A stretch of DNA of 64,000 nucleotides from Serratia surfactantfaciens (GCF_001642805.2 NZ_CP016948.1:3286001-3350000), one strand, 5' to 3'. Counted from the first letter of the stretch, positions 30,926 through 39,844 are shown. Notes: generated by a model from the letters alone, not told the origin. Made by a program: numbers and translations.

Positions 30926-31507
30926 TTACAGCTCATTGCCACGCAAAATCAGCCAGTTATAGAGTTCAACTTTGCGGTTAAAACCGAATTTTTTCATCAC
31001 GGCCCCACGGTGGGAACTGACGGTTTTAACGCTGATATTCAATTGCATTGAAATTTCTGCCGGCGTGACGCCTTTTGCCAACAGGCGCATGATTTGTTGC
31101 TGACGGTGGGTCAAATCTTCTTCAGGCGAGTTAACCCGGCGCTGATAACCAAAATTCTCTCGTTCACGCCACAAGGTATCCAGGTAGAAACGCAGCTGCT
31201 GTAAACTTTCTTTTTTTAACAATGCTTGCTGGAGGCGTGCCAAGCGCCATGTCGCAAGGCTGTTTTTTCCCTCACCCAGTGAAAAAAGAATGGTATTCTT
31301 GGTTGATGACCGTAAAATCTTGCCAATAAAATAGGCCATGTAGTTACTTGACTCATAAAATATAACATCAGCGTTCTCTAGCCTGTCCTCATTGACAAAC
31401 ACTGCGGATTTATTCTTTTCTTTGAAATACTCAATCAAGAATAATTTCAACCCCTCAGAATGAAACAGGTCGCTATCCAACAAGCCAATATAGACTGGCG
31501 CTTTCAT
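30926..31507 (-). CDS. LuxR-type regulator at the end of the MR/P-like operon
   Basis: The 193-residue protein has a C-terminal GerE/LuxR helix-turn-helix (LTHRQQQIMRLLAKGVTPAEISMQLNISVKTVSSHRGAVMKKFGFNRKVELYNWLI). Its N-terminal domain of about 120 residues looks like a receiver fold (YIGLLDSDLFHSEGLKLFLIEYF) but I cannot see a full phospho-acceptor set. It is read in the same direction as the fimbrial genes, so it may control them. The gene is more A+T-rich than its core neighbours. Confidence 0.8.
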   Translation of the reverse strand: MKAPVYIGLLDSDLFHSEGLKLFLIEYFKEKNKSAVFVNEDRLENADVIFYESSNYMAYFIGKILRSSTKNTILFSLGEGKNSLATWRLARLQQALLKKESLQQLRFYLDTLWRERENFGYQRRVNSPEEDLTHRQQQIMRLLAKGVTPAEISMQLNISVKTVSSHRGAVMKKFGFNRKVELYNWLILRGNEL

Positions 31508-31607
31508 ATTTACCTCATCGTTATCTGCTTCGCCATCTTTAAAAAGAAAATATCTTTCGCATCAAAAAAAGAGTGCAAATCAGGTTGCCGCATAATAAAA
31601 ACATTTT

Positions 31608-31816
31608 TCAGCTATTTGAAGGGCTGGATTCGGCCGATAACGGCGATAGTCTGCAAAGCAGTCCCACCTTCGTCAGGAATAAAGCAATCACGTATTTTCC
31701 CGGCGGCAAGACCACATAAGCAGACATGACAGAAAAACACGAAACATAAAAACCAGCATAAGCAACGTTACCGCCAATTTTTCTTTGGGTTAATATGCCG
31801 CGTTCTCTTTTCAATA
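31608..31816 (-). pseudogene. Decayed duplicate of a fimbrial adhesin pilin domain
   Basis: Immediately after the stop codon of the adhesin gene, the minus strand reads VILKRERGILTQRKIGGNVAYAGFYVSCFSVMSAYVV. The intact gene reads PVLEINHGTLPPREVNGNSAYADFYVTCSSAMSVYVI. By eye about three-quarters of the bases agree over 70 positions (31710-31780 against 32030-32100). After this block the similarity fades and the frame ends. It has no start of its own, so it is a remnant of a tandem or recombined copy. Confidence 0.7.
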
Positions 31817-32629
31817 TTACACTGGTGCAATAATAATAGTGAAACTCCCAGAGAATTCCCCCTCAAGTTGGGAGGTAAATCCGTTTAATGTTGAGGTAAT
31901 CCTCAACCGGGTCGGTGATGTCGACGCGGAAATCCTGACGCCATCCCCCAACTTCCTATCATTGATAGTGATATCACTGCGTAATCCACTGGCCTGAGAT
32001 AAAACAACCGAGTTTATTTGTGTAGGTGAAATGACATAAACAGACATCGCGGAAGAACACGTAACATAAAAATCAGCATAGGCCGAGTTGCCGTTAACCT
32101 CCCGGGGGGGCAATGTGCCATGATTTATCTCCAAGACAGGCTGGTCGATCCGGCATACGGTTGGCGGATAATCGCCATAAGTGCAAGCAATATCAAAGGA
32201 GTATGCACTTCCAGTACCCCAATTGCTATTAAGATACCCCAGACGCCAGCAAGATTTTCCACCTACACCAGAATTTCTTTTGCCATCGAATCTCTTTCCG
32301 AGAAACCCGGCCTTAATAAATAACTTACCTAGCTCCCCCATGGTTTTTGCGTCTCTGGCCCCTGGAACAGTAAACGCTTTAATATCCAGAGCGCCTTCAC
32401 CAGGGCCAACAGAGTGAAATATAAAGTAAATATCATCATCTTTAACCCCCGGATTTATCGTGCCGGACCAAACGTGCATAGGATTAAACCTCGTATCATT
32501 AATATCCCATGACTCTACACTCACCATATCAGCGTACCCAGGCGTCGTCACAACATTTAGTTCATAGGGAGCAGAAAACGCCACCGAAGAATAAAAAGCA
32601 GAAACAAAAAAAAGGGGGAAAACTTTCAT
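31817..32629 (-). CDS. Fimbrial tip adhesin candidate (two-domain, MrpH-like)
   Basis: The 270-residue product has a signal peptide (MKVFPLFFVSAFYSSVAFSAP). An N-terminal domain of about 150 residues follows with two cysteine-containing stretches (GKSCWRLGYLNSNWG, SFDIACTYGDYPP). The C-terminal domain is pilin-like, beginning CRIDQPVLEINHGTLPPREVNGNSAYADFYVTC and ending EFSGSFTIIIAPV, the strand used for donor exchange. This layout fits a tip adhesin. It is the last structural gene of the operon and is clearly A+T-richer than the chaperone and usher genes, suggesting exchange. Confidence 0.75.
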   Translation of the reverse strand: MKVFPLFFVSAFYSSVAFSAPYELNVVTTPGYADMVSVESWDINDTRFNPMHVWSGTINPGVKDDDIYFIFHSVGPGEGALDIKAFTVPGARDAKTMGELGKLFIKAGFLGKRFDGKRNSGVGGKSCWRLGYLNSNWGTGSAYSFDIACTYGDYPPTVCRIDQPVLEINHGTLPPREVNGNSAYADFYVTCSSAMSVYVISPTQINSVVLSQASGLRSDITINDRKLGDGVRISASTSPTRLRITSTLNGFTSQLEGEFSGSFTIIIAPV

Positions 32630-32647
32630 TTTATGCCACCTGTAATA

Positions 32648-33181
32648 TTATTCATACGCCAAACTAAACGTGGCCACCGCGCCAAACGCCCCGCGCCCAA
32701 TCGTTTTTCTCTCGATCGCCTGCGGTTCACCGCGCACATAGGCCTGCAACGCGACGCTATTGCCGCCGGCCCGCAAACTGTATTTATCGCTGGTTTTATT
32801 CATCGGCAGCGCTTTTCCTTCCGGCGTCTCCAGCCCGATAGCAATCCCCTTCGCCTGGCTGTCGGCGTTAATCGCCAGCAGGCCGGGCAGCGCCAGACTT
32901 TCCGTTCCCAGCAAGGTTATCGCCACCGTTTTCCCCAGGCTGATATCGCATTCCGCCAGGTGAATTTCAAACGTCTGCCCCAGCGTGCGGGTATTGAGGT
33001 ACAGGTATTTGTCGATGATGGTGCCGAAATCCAGTGCGATTTCCTCATCGCCCGGCGCGATCACGCACGGCTCCGCCACCAGCGCGCCATGCAGGCGCAG
33101 GTTATTCACCGCCGCCAAGGCCGCGCCAGCGTTCAACACTAAAACCGTGGCCAGCAGGTATGTGCCAATAATCTTTTTCAT
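32648..33181 (-). CDS. Fimbrial minor subunit (MrpG-like)
   Basis: The 177-residue pilin has a signal peptide ending ALAAVNN, the Cys pair of the pilin domain (AEPCVIAPGDEE and LAECDISLGK) and the penultimate-tyrosine beta strand AVATFSLAYE. Pilins of this type plug into the chaperone-usher pathway by donor-strand exchange. It stands between the adhesin and two related adaptor genes; gaps of 10-20 bases show one operon. Confidence 0.82.
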   Translation of the reverse strand: MKKIIGTYLLATVLVLNAGAALAAVNNLRLHGALVAEPCVIAPGDEEIALDFGTIIDKYLYLNTRTLGQTFEIHLAECDISLGKTVAITLLGTESLALPGLLAINADSQAKGIAIGLETPEGKALPMNKTSDKYSLRAGGNSVALQAYVRGEPQAIERKTIGRGAFGAVATFSLAYE

Positions 33182-33193
33182 CGTTTACCCTTC

Positions 33194-33685
33194 CTACTGA
33201 TAATCGGCCTGCAGTGTCGCCCAAGCCTCGAATGCCCCCTCGCTCAGCGTGACACCTTGTTTTTGTACCGGCACCGCCTCCAGCTGCGGTGGGTTATCCA
33301 AGGTGATGTTCAAGGTGCTGCCCGGCGTGAAAGGCTCATCGTCCCGGTATATGCGGATGCCCAAATCGCTTTTGTTGGTCGCCAACGCCTGTTTATCGAA
33401 GCCGCTGACGCCGCCCTTCAGACTTAGGGTTAGCGCCCAATTGCCGTTGGTCGCTCTGTCGCAGGTAATTTGGTAATTCAGCACCTGGCGGTAGTTAACC
33501 CCGTCCACCTTGTTAATGCCGACGCGCTGACCGAAGTCCACGTCAACCTGGTTGCCGTCATTAATGCGGCACGGCGGCGGCGCAAGCAGTGTGCCGCGGA
33601 AAGTCATGTTCTCCGCCGCTAGCGCGATATTCAGCGGCCCTATCAGGCCGCCTGTCAACAACAGGGCACGCATCGTTTTATTCAT
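33194..33685 (-). CDS. Fimbrial minor subunit (MrpF/G-like)
   Basis: The 163-residue product has a signal peptide (MNKTMRALLLTGGLIGPLNIALA) and the pattern FRGTLLAPPPCRINDGNQVDVDFGQRVGINKVDGVNYRQVLNYQITC, close to PapF-like adaptors. The C-terminal strand is EAWATLQADYQ. It is a close relative of the next gene upstream in the operon (PPPC, VDGxNYR and CxxA patterns shared), so the two are probably an old duplication. Confidence 0.82.
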   Translation of the reverse strand: MNKTMRALLLTGGLIGPLNIALAAENMTFRGTLLAPPPCRINDGNQVDVDFGQRVGINKVDGVNYRQVLNYQITCDRATNGNWALTLSLKGGVSGFDKQALATNKSDLGIRIYRDDEPFTPGSTLNITLDNPPQLEAVPVQKQGVTLSEGAFEAWATLQADYQ

Positions 33686-33696
33686 TTTCCGTTCCC

Positions 33697-34200
33697 TTAC
33701 TGGTAAGCCACCTTCAGCGTGGCGCCCGCCGTAAATTCACCGCCGCTGAGCGCAGTACCGCTCTGTTTAATCGGCACCGCCCATAGTTCCGGTGCATTCG
33801 GGTAGGTGAAATTCAGCCAGCTATTGATCGCCAGCTTGCTGCTGCCTTGCTGCAATTGGATGCCCAGCGCTGTTTTATTGGTTTTCAATGCCGTCGAGTC
33901 AAAGGCCGTACCGGTGCCCTGCACCTGTAACTTCATGGCATTTTTACTTTGGCCGCTGCAGGACAGGGTGTAACCCACCGCCGTCCGATAATTTTTGCCG
34001 TCTACCCGAGTGGTCATGACTTCGCCAAAATTCACCTCGATCGGCCGATCGCCGTTAATCACACAGGGTGGCGGCGCCACCACCGTAACTCTTACGGTCA
34101 CCGTGGTCGCCGCCTGTAACATCAGCGGCACGGTAATCAACAATGCGCTCAGGCAGCCGATTCGCTGTCGGTTCCTTACTCTCGTTATCGTTTCATCCAT
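33697..34200 (-). CDS. Fimbrial minor subunit (MrpF-like)
   Basis: Start MDETITRVRNRQRIG follows GAGGCGGGG. A start seven codons upstream would overlap the preceding gene by eight bases and is also possible. The 167-residue product has a signal (GCLSALLITVPLMLQA), the PPPCVINGDRPIEVNFGEVMTTRVDGKNYRTAVGYTLSC pilin motif and the end strand GATLKVAYQ. It is a likely adaptor between rod and tip. Confidence 0.8.
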   Translation of the reverse strand: MDETITRVRNRQRIGCLSALLITVPLMLQAATTVTVRVTVVAPPPCVINGDRPIEVNFGEVMTTRVDGKNYRTAVGYTLSCSGQSKNAMKLQVQGTGTAFDSTALKTNKTALGIQLQQGSSKLAINSWLNFTYPNAPELWAVPIKQSGTALSGGEFTAGATLKVAYQ

Positions 34201-34213
34201 GTTCAGCCCCGCC

Positions 34214-34864
34214 TCAGTCATAGCTCAGATAAAAGTCCATCACCGCCCGGTAGCTGCCAGCCAGCAAACCGGCCGCCGTGCGTTCCGGCGTGATGGTGTA
34301 GCTCAGGCTGTTTCGCCCCGGCGTCAGCAGCAGCGGCGCACCTCTTTCGCCCAGCCGCACATCGCGCCCGTGTGCATCCTTTAGCCGCAGCCCCAGGCCG
34401 GATACGCCGCGCGCCTGCACCAACTGCGGGTTATTCGCATCACGCGGCGCCCGGAAACTCACCGTCACCGCCGGCTGGTCATTGGCCCAGACCAACCCGC
34501 CGGTTCGCAGGTCACGGCTGCCCGCCGGGCTGCGCAGGCAGTCCGCCAGCCGCAGCTCAAAGCGCACCGGCGTGCCGCGATCGCCTGTCTGCTTCAATCG
34601 CCCGGTGCCGACTTCACCCAACGCGATGTCCTGGCGCACGCTGTCCATCTCCAGCCGACAGGCGCTCTCGGTCAGCGCGCCCTGCACATACAGCACGCCG
34701 TTGGCACCCTCTACCTGCCAGTTATCCGCCGCCTGCGCCGCTGGCAACAGCCACAGCAGCGCGGTCAGGCTCAATGGCGCCATCAAGGCCAGTGCCGCCA
34801 GCACGGCGTAATATCGCAGCTCGCTTATCCAGTAAGCGCGTTCCGCCATCAGCTCCTTTGCCAT
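34214..34864 (-). CDS. Fimbrial minor subunit (MrpE-like)
   Basis: The 216-residue product starts behind AGGAGG. It has an unusually long leader of about 45 residues with the hydrophobic core YYAVLAALALMAPLSLTALLWLLPAAQAA, then a pilin fold with cysteines at ESACRLEMD and LADCLRSPAG and the final strand RAVMDFYLSYD. It follows the chaperone gene in the order seen for mrpD-mrpE of Proteus. Confidence 0.78.
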   Translation of the reverse strand: MAKELMAERAYWISELRYYAVLAALALMAPLSLTALLWLLPAAQAADNWQVEGANGVLYVQGALTESACRLEMDSVRQDIALGEVGTGRLKQTGDRGTPVRFELRLADCLRSPAGSRDLRTGGLVWANDQPAVTVSFRAPRDANNPQLVQARGVSGLGLRLKDAHGRDVRLGERGAPLLLTPGRNSLSYTITPERTAAGLLAGSYRAVMDFYLSYD

Positions 34865-34899
34865 TTATCCTCCTGTCTACTTTTATCTGGATGCAGCGG

Positions 34900-35673
34900 T
34901 TAATCGCCTTTATTCTCCGGCACCACCTTGCAGATAGTGCCGCTGCAGCTGAAGCTCAGCTGTGGGCGGCCGCCGTAGTCGTTGACGTAGGTCAGCACCG
35001 GGCTGTTGCCCACGCTCGCCGCACTCACCGTCAGCGGCAGGCTGCCCTTCGGCGGCACCATCATCGGTTCGAAAGCTTTCACCGGCGCGCTCTTGCTGCT
35101 GCCCGCATCTACCAGGGTGACGTAGTACGGCGTCGGGTTGTTCACCACGTACTTGTCGCCCTGCCGGCTCAGCGTCAGCTGCTCCTGCGGCGGCGGCGCA
35201 TTGGTGTCGATGCCCAGCCCCGCCGGGCGGTAGAACAGCTTGATGCGCGTCTGCAGCGCGATCTGCAGGGTGTTCGGTTTGTTGCTCTTCGGCGGGATCT
35301 CGCGCAGGTTGAAGTAGTAGACCGTTTCGCGGTCCTGCGGCAGCTGTTTGGCCACCGGCAGCGCCTGGATCTTCACCTGGCTGGGCTTGCCCGGCTCGAT
35401 GCGCTGCACCGGCGGCAGCACCGTCAGCGGGCTCTGGATCTTGTTACCCTGCTCGTCTTCAATCCAGCCCTGCGCCAGATACGGCAACTGCTTGTTCTGG
35501 TTGCTGACGCTCAGGCTCACCGAGTTCAGCGAACCGTCAAACACCACGCGGGTGCGATCCAGGGCAATTGCCGCCTGGGCAGGCAACGACGTAGATACGA
35601 TCAGCACGGCCCCCGCTGCCGCCACAATGTGTTTTTCGGCAAACGCCGCAAATAAACGTTTCGTATTTTTCAT
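34900..35673 (-). CDS. Periplasmic fimbrial chaperone (MrpD-like)
   Basis: The 257-residue product has a long signal region ending LPAQA. The PapD-like immunoglobulin domains follow: AIALDRTRVVFDGSLNSVSLSVSNQNKQLPYLAQGWIEDEQG, ETVYYFNLREIPP, and NPTPYYVTLVDAG. It caps subunits in the periplasm before delivery to the usher. The gene is G+C-rich like the usher, in contrast with the A+T-rich gene between them. Confidence 0.9.
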   Translation of the reverse strand: MKNTKRLFAAFAEKHIVAAAGAVLIVSTSLPAQAAIALDRTRVVFDGSLNSVSLSVSNQNKQLPYLAQGWIEDEQGNKIQSPLTVLPPVQRIEPGKPSQVKIQALPVAKQLPQDRETVYYFNLREIPPKSNKPNTLQIALQTRIKLFYRPAGLGIDTNAPPPQEQLTLSRQGDKYVVNNPTPYYVTLVDAGSSKSAPVKAFEPMMVPPKGSLPLTVSAASVGNSPVLTYVNDYGGRPQLSFSCSGTICKVVPENKGD

Positions 35674-35725
35674 AACAACCTCAACTCAATAAATATAAAA
35701 ATTCATCCAATCAATAAAAGTTCAT

Positions 35726-36598
35726 TTAGATAACATTAAAAATAATCACCGCACTGCCGGTAAAGTCGCCTGAGGTTTCTTTTTTCAGTTCCGACTCATC
35801 GAGAGAGGCAAACAGCTCGACGCTGCCCTTATAACCGACCTTAACGGTCACATCTCGTTTGTTGCTGGAGCCCGGTGCATCAACGGACAGTTTCACTTTG
35901 AGCTGCTGTTTATTTTGCGGATTGCTCAATATGATGGTATTTCCGCCGCTGCGATTGGCATCGGTAAATATTAAGCGCGCCGTCGCTTGTGAGGTGTAAT
36001 CACCATCGCAGATCAACGATGCCGTAATGCTGGCGGTTTTAGATTCCTGGTTAACAATGCCAAAATCAATTTCACTGTTACTTAAACCATCGACCCGGCA
36101 AAATACGTTGACGGGGGGAAGAGGATCTATCGGTGGAAGACGGCCATCCTTGGTTGAAGCTAACCTTGTTCTATAGCCATTAAAAAAATCAATCCATACA
36201 ATCGGATCCTTGCAAGGATATATCTTATTTATCGTTCCTTTGAACGGCATTTTATCTTTAATGGCTTTGTTAATTTCATCAAAGCTATGCCATTTACTAT
36301 CGTTAAAAAGCACAATGCTGCTTAACGGGGAGAAAGGCGCACCACACACCCCCCCTGACGTAATGTTGGTATAGATACTGACCGAACATGTCCAGGTGTC
36401 AGGACAATAACTCCCTTTGGCGTCCATGTTCTCATTCCCCTCGCTATCCTCAGGGCCTAGTGTAATGCTGGTAACGTTGTAATCCACCGCAGTTCGATTA
36501 TTAAGCCAATACCAGTCAGAAAAACTGGCGACTGTCGTTGCGGCGTTGCAAGCAACGGTAAAGAAAAACAAAAAAAAACCGATAAATAACACCATCAT
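35726..36598 (-). CDS. Second fimbrial adhesin candidate, inserted between usher and chaperone
   Basis: I chose the ATG at 36598, ten bases after the usher stop; a TTG further up would overlap the usher. The 290-residue product has a signal (VLFIGFFLFFFTVACNA) and an N-terminal domain of about 140 residues with paired cysteines (GSYCPDTWTCSVSIY, GGVCGAPF). The C-terminal domain resembles the last adhesin in the operon (VFCRVDGLSNSEIDFGIVNQES, ending GDFTGSAVIIFNVI). It is A+T-rich and its position is not the usual one for an MR/P operon. Confidence 0.72.
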   Translation of the reverse strand: MMVLFIGFFLFFFTVACNAATTVASFSDWYWLNNRTAVDYNVTSITLGPEDSEGNENMDAKGSYCPDTWTCSVSIYTNITSGGVCGAPFSPLSSIVLFNDSKWHSFDEINKAIKDKMPFKGTINKIYPCKDPIVWIDFFNGYRTRLASTKDGRLPPIDPLPPVNVFCRVDGLSNSEIDFGIVNQESKTASITASLICDGDYTSQATARLIFTDANRSGGNTIILSNPQNKQQLKVKLSVDAPGSSNKRDVTVKVGYKGSVELFASLDESELKKETSGDFTGSAVIIFNVI

Positions 36599-36608
36599 GC
36601 CACCCCGA

Positions 36609-39140
36609 TTACTTATTTCTTTCACCGCCAAGCGAATGACAAGGCAGCAACAATGTATTCATCAACATCTCCGCCGGCAGCGGGCTCGGCATGCGCACCT
36701 CACACTGCGCCGCCCCGTTCCAGCGCACCGTCATCGCCTCGCCCGGCTGGATGCCGCTGAGATAGACGCTGCCGCCGTCGTTGACGATGCCGGTTTCCTG
36801 CTTGCGCCCGTTCAACACCGTGGCGCCGAACGGCGGTTCGCTGCCGTCCGCCAGCTTGATCACCGCCATCGCCTTGGCCCCCGCTATCACGTCAAACTGC
36901 CGGTAACCGATGGCCCCCTCGGTCAGCGTCGCCTGCACCACCGATGTGGTCGCCTCAGCGTTGTCGCCCAGCTGGTTCAAATCGATGCTCGCCTTGTTGC
37001 GGTAGTAGCTGTTCACGTCGCCGATCACCGCCTTGCCCCAGGCGTTGGTGCGGCTGGTGCGCCCGTAGCCGCGCACCGGCACCTCCGCCACCCCCTGGGT
37101 GTCGATCAACATCCGCGTGCCACCCGCCATGCCGCTGCGGTGCAGCGCGCCGCCCTCCGCCGTCAGCGTCATCCCGCCCTGGGCGCTCAGCCCCACCGCG
37201 CTGTAACGCCCTTCCTGGTAGCTGGCGTTGGCGCTCAGCCGCGCGATATCGCCCTCGCGGCTGTAGTAGCCGCTGGCGTTGGCGCCGCTGCGCGACGTGC
37301 CGGCGCTCAGCTGGTAGTTGCTGCGCTCGTCAAGCCGGTCGTAATAGCTCACCCGGTTCGTGGTATCGTTGCGGTTCACCGTGGTGTTGTAGCTCAGCGT
37401 CGAGCGCTCACCCCACGGCATCGACAGCGACAAGTAGGCCCCGTCGTCCTTCATTCCGTTGTACTGGTTGCGGTAGGCCGACAGCGACAGGCTCAGATTG
37501 CGGAACCGGCCGATATCGAAATAGCGCGACAGCGTCAGGTTGTAGCGATCGTTGGCCGGCCTGTCCCAGTAGGTCTCATGGCTGTAGTTGAGGTAGCTGC
37601 TCAGCCCCCAGTCACGGAAGTGCTTGTTGAAGGTAATGGTGTACATCTCCTTGCCGCTGCCGTTGCGGTTGCCGTAGTAGCGCGCGTCCAGGTACTCGCT
37701 CATGCTCATGAAATCCTGCTCCGAGAAGCGGTAGCCGGCGAAGGTCACCTGGCTGTCGTACTCGTCGAAGCTCTTCGAATAGCTAAGCCGGTACGAACCG
37801 CCGCTCAGCGCGCCGTCTTCCTGCGGCAACCGCGCCCGCGACTGGGTAGCGTCGAATGACAGCGCCCCGAACGCCATCAGGTCACGGCCCAGCCCCAGCG
37901 ACAGCGCGTTATAGTCACCGCCCGCCAGCGCACCGCCGTACAGCGACCAGCCGTTGCTCACCCCCCAGGAGAACTCACCGGTGCCGAACAGCGGCCCGCG
38001 CGCGTGGTGCTCCCAGTCCGACGGCTTGCCCGCCGCCAGCTTGAAACGCACCGAACCCGGCCGCGTCAGGTACGGGATGCTGGCGGTGTTCATCACGAAC
38101 TCCTGCACCGTGCCGTCCTGCTCCTCCACCCGCACGTTCAGCTCGCCGCTCACCGCGTCGTTGATGTCCTGAATGCGGAACGGCCCGGCCGCCACCGTGG
38201 TTTCGTAAATCACCCGCCCCTGCTGGCTGATGATGATTTTGGCGTTAGTCTTCGCCACGCCCACCACCTCCGGCGCATAGCCGCGCAGGTTGGGCGGCAG
38301 CATGTTGTCGTCCGACACCAGGCTGGCGCCGGCAAAGCGGAAGCTGTCGAACATGCCGGAGTCCAGGTAGCTCTCGCCCAGCGTCAGCTTCGAGCGCAGC
38401 GCCGGCAGCGCGCGGTAGGCATAGTAGCGGCTCCAGTCCAGCCGCGTGTCGGTCGGCTGCCCGCTGCCGGTCTGGTGGCTGAGGCTGCCCTGCCAGTCCG
38501 CCCGAAGGCGCCAGGCGCCGAAGTTGGCGCCGGCGGTGCCGTTGCCGCTCAGGTTGTAACCGCGGGTACCGCTGCGCTGCTGGTGCTGGCTCTGTGCGTT
38601 GAGGTTATAGTCAAACAGCAGCCCCGGAATGCCCTCGTCCCAGCGCGACGGCGGGTCCCAGTTCTCGGCGGTGTACTCGAGAAACGCCTGCGGAATATTC
38701 AGGTACAGCGACGAGGTAGCCAGGTCGCCGCGCATCTCCATGCCCGTCACGCTGCTCTCGTCCAGGCACTCGCCCTGGTACCACCAGCGCAAATCCTTCA
38801 TCACGCCCTCTTTAAGGCCAAGCTGTTCTACCAGCGCCTTGTTGATGCAGGCGCGGCTGCCGTTCGGGTCGTCCTGCGGCGGGTAGAACGGTATCTGCTG
38901 CTCCGGCAAATCGTTCTTGTTGATGTGCACCACCATGCCGTAGGTGCCGGGCATAATGTAACCGCCACGTGAAAACTGGCTCAGATCGATGTTCTTGCGG
39001 TCATGCACGTCCAGCACGTCGGTGTTGAATTGAATGTCATCGGCGGCATACACCTGTGACGGGAGGGCGCCGAGCGCCAGGGCAATGCATAATCCCAGCG
39101 CATTGATACGTACCATTTTTCTTGCTGGTGATTTTCTCAT
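36609..39140 (-). CDS. Fimbrial outer membrane usher (MrpC-like)
   Basis: The 843-residue usher has a signal peptide ending PSQVYA, the N-terminal chaperone-binding domain (IQFNTDVLDVHDRKNIDLSQFSRGGYIMPGTY) and the plug and barrel region. The C-terminal domain contains a Cys pair (GAAQCEVRMPSPLPAEM, LLLPCHSLGGE). It forms the outer-membrane pore for pilus assembly. A long opposite-strand frame in it is an artefact of G+C-rich codons. Confidence 0.93.
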   Translation of the reverse strand: MRKSPARKMVRINALGLCIALALGALPSQVYAADDIQFNTDVLDVHDRKNIDLSQFSRGGYIMPGTYGMVVHINKNDLPEQQIPFYPPQDDPNGSRACINKALVEQLGLKEGVMKDLRWWYQGECLDESSVTGMEMRGDLATSSLYLNIPQAFLEYTAENWDPPSRWDEGIPGLLFDYNLNAQSQHQQRSGTRGYNLSGNGTAGANFGAWRLRADWQGSLSHQTGSGQPTDTRLDWSRYYAYRALPALRSKLTLGESYLDSGMFDSFRFAGASLVSDDNMLPPNLRGYAPEVVGVAKTNAKIIISQQGRVIYETTVAAGPFRIQDINDAVSGELNVRVEEQDGTVQEFVMNTASIPYLTRPGSVRFKLAAGKPSDWEHHARGPLFGTGEFSWGVSNGWSLYGGALAGGDYNALSLGLGRDLMAFGALSFDATQSRARLPQEDGALSGGSYRLSYSKSFDEYDSQVTFAGYRFSEQDFMSMSEYLDARYYGNRNGSGKEMYTITFNKHFRDWGLSSYLNYSHETYWDRPANDRYNLTLSRYFDIGRFRNLSLSLSAYRNQYNGMKDDGAYLSLSMPWGERSTLSYNTTVNRNDTTNRVSYYDRLDERSNYQLSAGTSRSGANASGYYSREGDIARLSANASYQEGRYSAVGLSAQGGMTLTAEGGALHRSGMAGGTRMLIDTQGVAEVPVRGYGRTSRTNAWGKAVIGDVNSYYRNKASIDLNQLGDNAEATTSVVQATLTEGAIGYRQFDVIAGAKAMAVIKLADGSEPPFGATVLNGRKQETGIVNDGGSVYLSGIQPGEAMTVRWNGAAQCEVRMPSPLPAEMLMNTLLLPCHSLGGERNK

Positions 39141-39204
39141 GTCCCCGTTCCCTTATAATTATTTCTTGTCCCTGCGCTCTTGCAATTAGTCCCCATCGCC
39201 GGCC

Positions 39205-39744
39205 TCAGAAATAATCCAGTTTGAAACGGACGGCCGTGAAATAATCGCCGGCCTTCGGCGCATGATTATTGGCGACTAATTTCAGGGCGTAATTCAGCCG
39301 CATATCGCCGGGAATAATGTCACCGCGCGGCAGAGGGTGGCCCGGCGTGGCGATATTGCCGGCGGCATCGGTGATTTGCAGCGCAATGCCCGACGCCTCG
39401 CCGCGCACGCCAAATAACCCCTCCTCGGCATCGCCGTCAAAGGTCACCTGAAACTGTTTCCAGTCTGGCAATTTATTATTGGCGCGTTCCAGCGTGCAAT
39501 TAACCAGCTCGATGGCGAAAGTTTTTATTTGGCTTTGCCCGTCGCGAATAATGTCCGCTATCGGCACGATATCCATATCCACGGTCTGATAGCGGCTCTC
39601 GACGGCAATGGCGCAGGCGGTGTCGATAATAGCGCCTTGCATATTTACCCTGCCCCAGCCTTGAATAGCGCTGCCTGCCTGTGCGAAAGCAGTGAAGATA
39701 AATAGGCAAGCCGCCAGCGGAAATAGCCTGATTTTAATCCACAT
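39205..39744 (-). CDS. Fimbrial minor subunit (MrpB-like)
   Basis: The start MWIKIRLFPLAACLFIFTAFAQAG follows AGGAAA; the open frame is 21 codons longer but crosses the terminator-like hairpin. The 179-residue product has the pilin pattern GRVNMQGAIIDTACAIAVESRYQTVDM, ELVNCTLERAN and the final strand TAVRFKLDYF. In MR/P fimbriae MrpB is thought to end the pilus at the base. It is separated from the major subunit by the hairpin. Confidence 0.85.
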   Translation of the reverse strand: MWIKIRLFPLAACLFIFTAFAQAGSAIQGWGRVNMQGAIIDTACAIAVESRYQTVDMDIVPIADIIRDGQSQIKTFAIELVNCTLERANNKLPDWKQFQVTFDGDAEEGLFGVRGEASGIALQITDAAGNIATPGHPLPRGDIIPGDMRLNYALKLVANNHAPKAGDYFTAVRFKLDYF

Positions 39745-39777
39745 AACGTTATTTCCTGATAAAGCGTTTCTGAAAAA

Positions 39778-39800
39778 TGCATGCGGGAACCCCGCATGCA
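39778..39800 (-). terminator. Hairpin with T-run between major and minor pilin genes
   Basis: On the minus strand TGCATGCGGG, loop GTT and CCCGCATGCA are followed by TTTTTC. It lies after the major-subunit stop and before the next start, so it could end part of the transcripts and raise the major-to-minor subunit ratio. Confidence 0.7.
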
Positions 39801-39844
39801 TTAGCATGCTTAATTCACTTCAATATTGAAGAAATTAACGTGGC

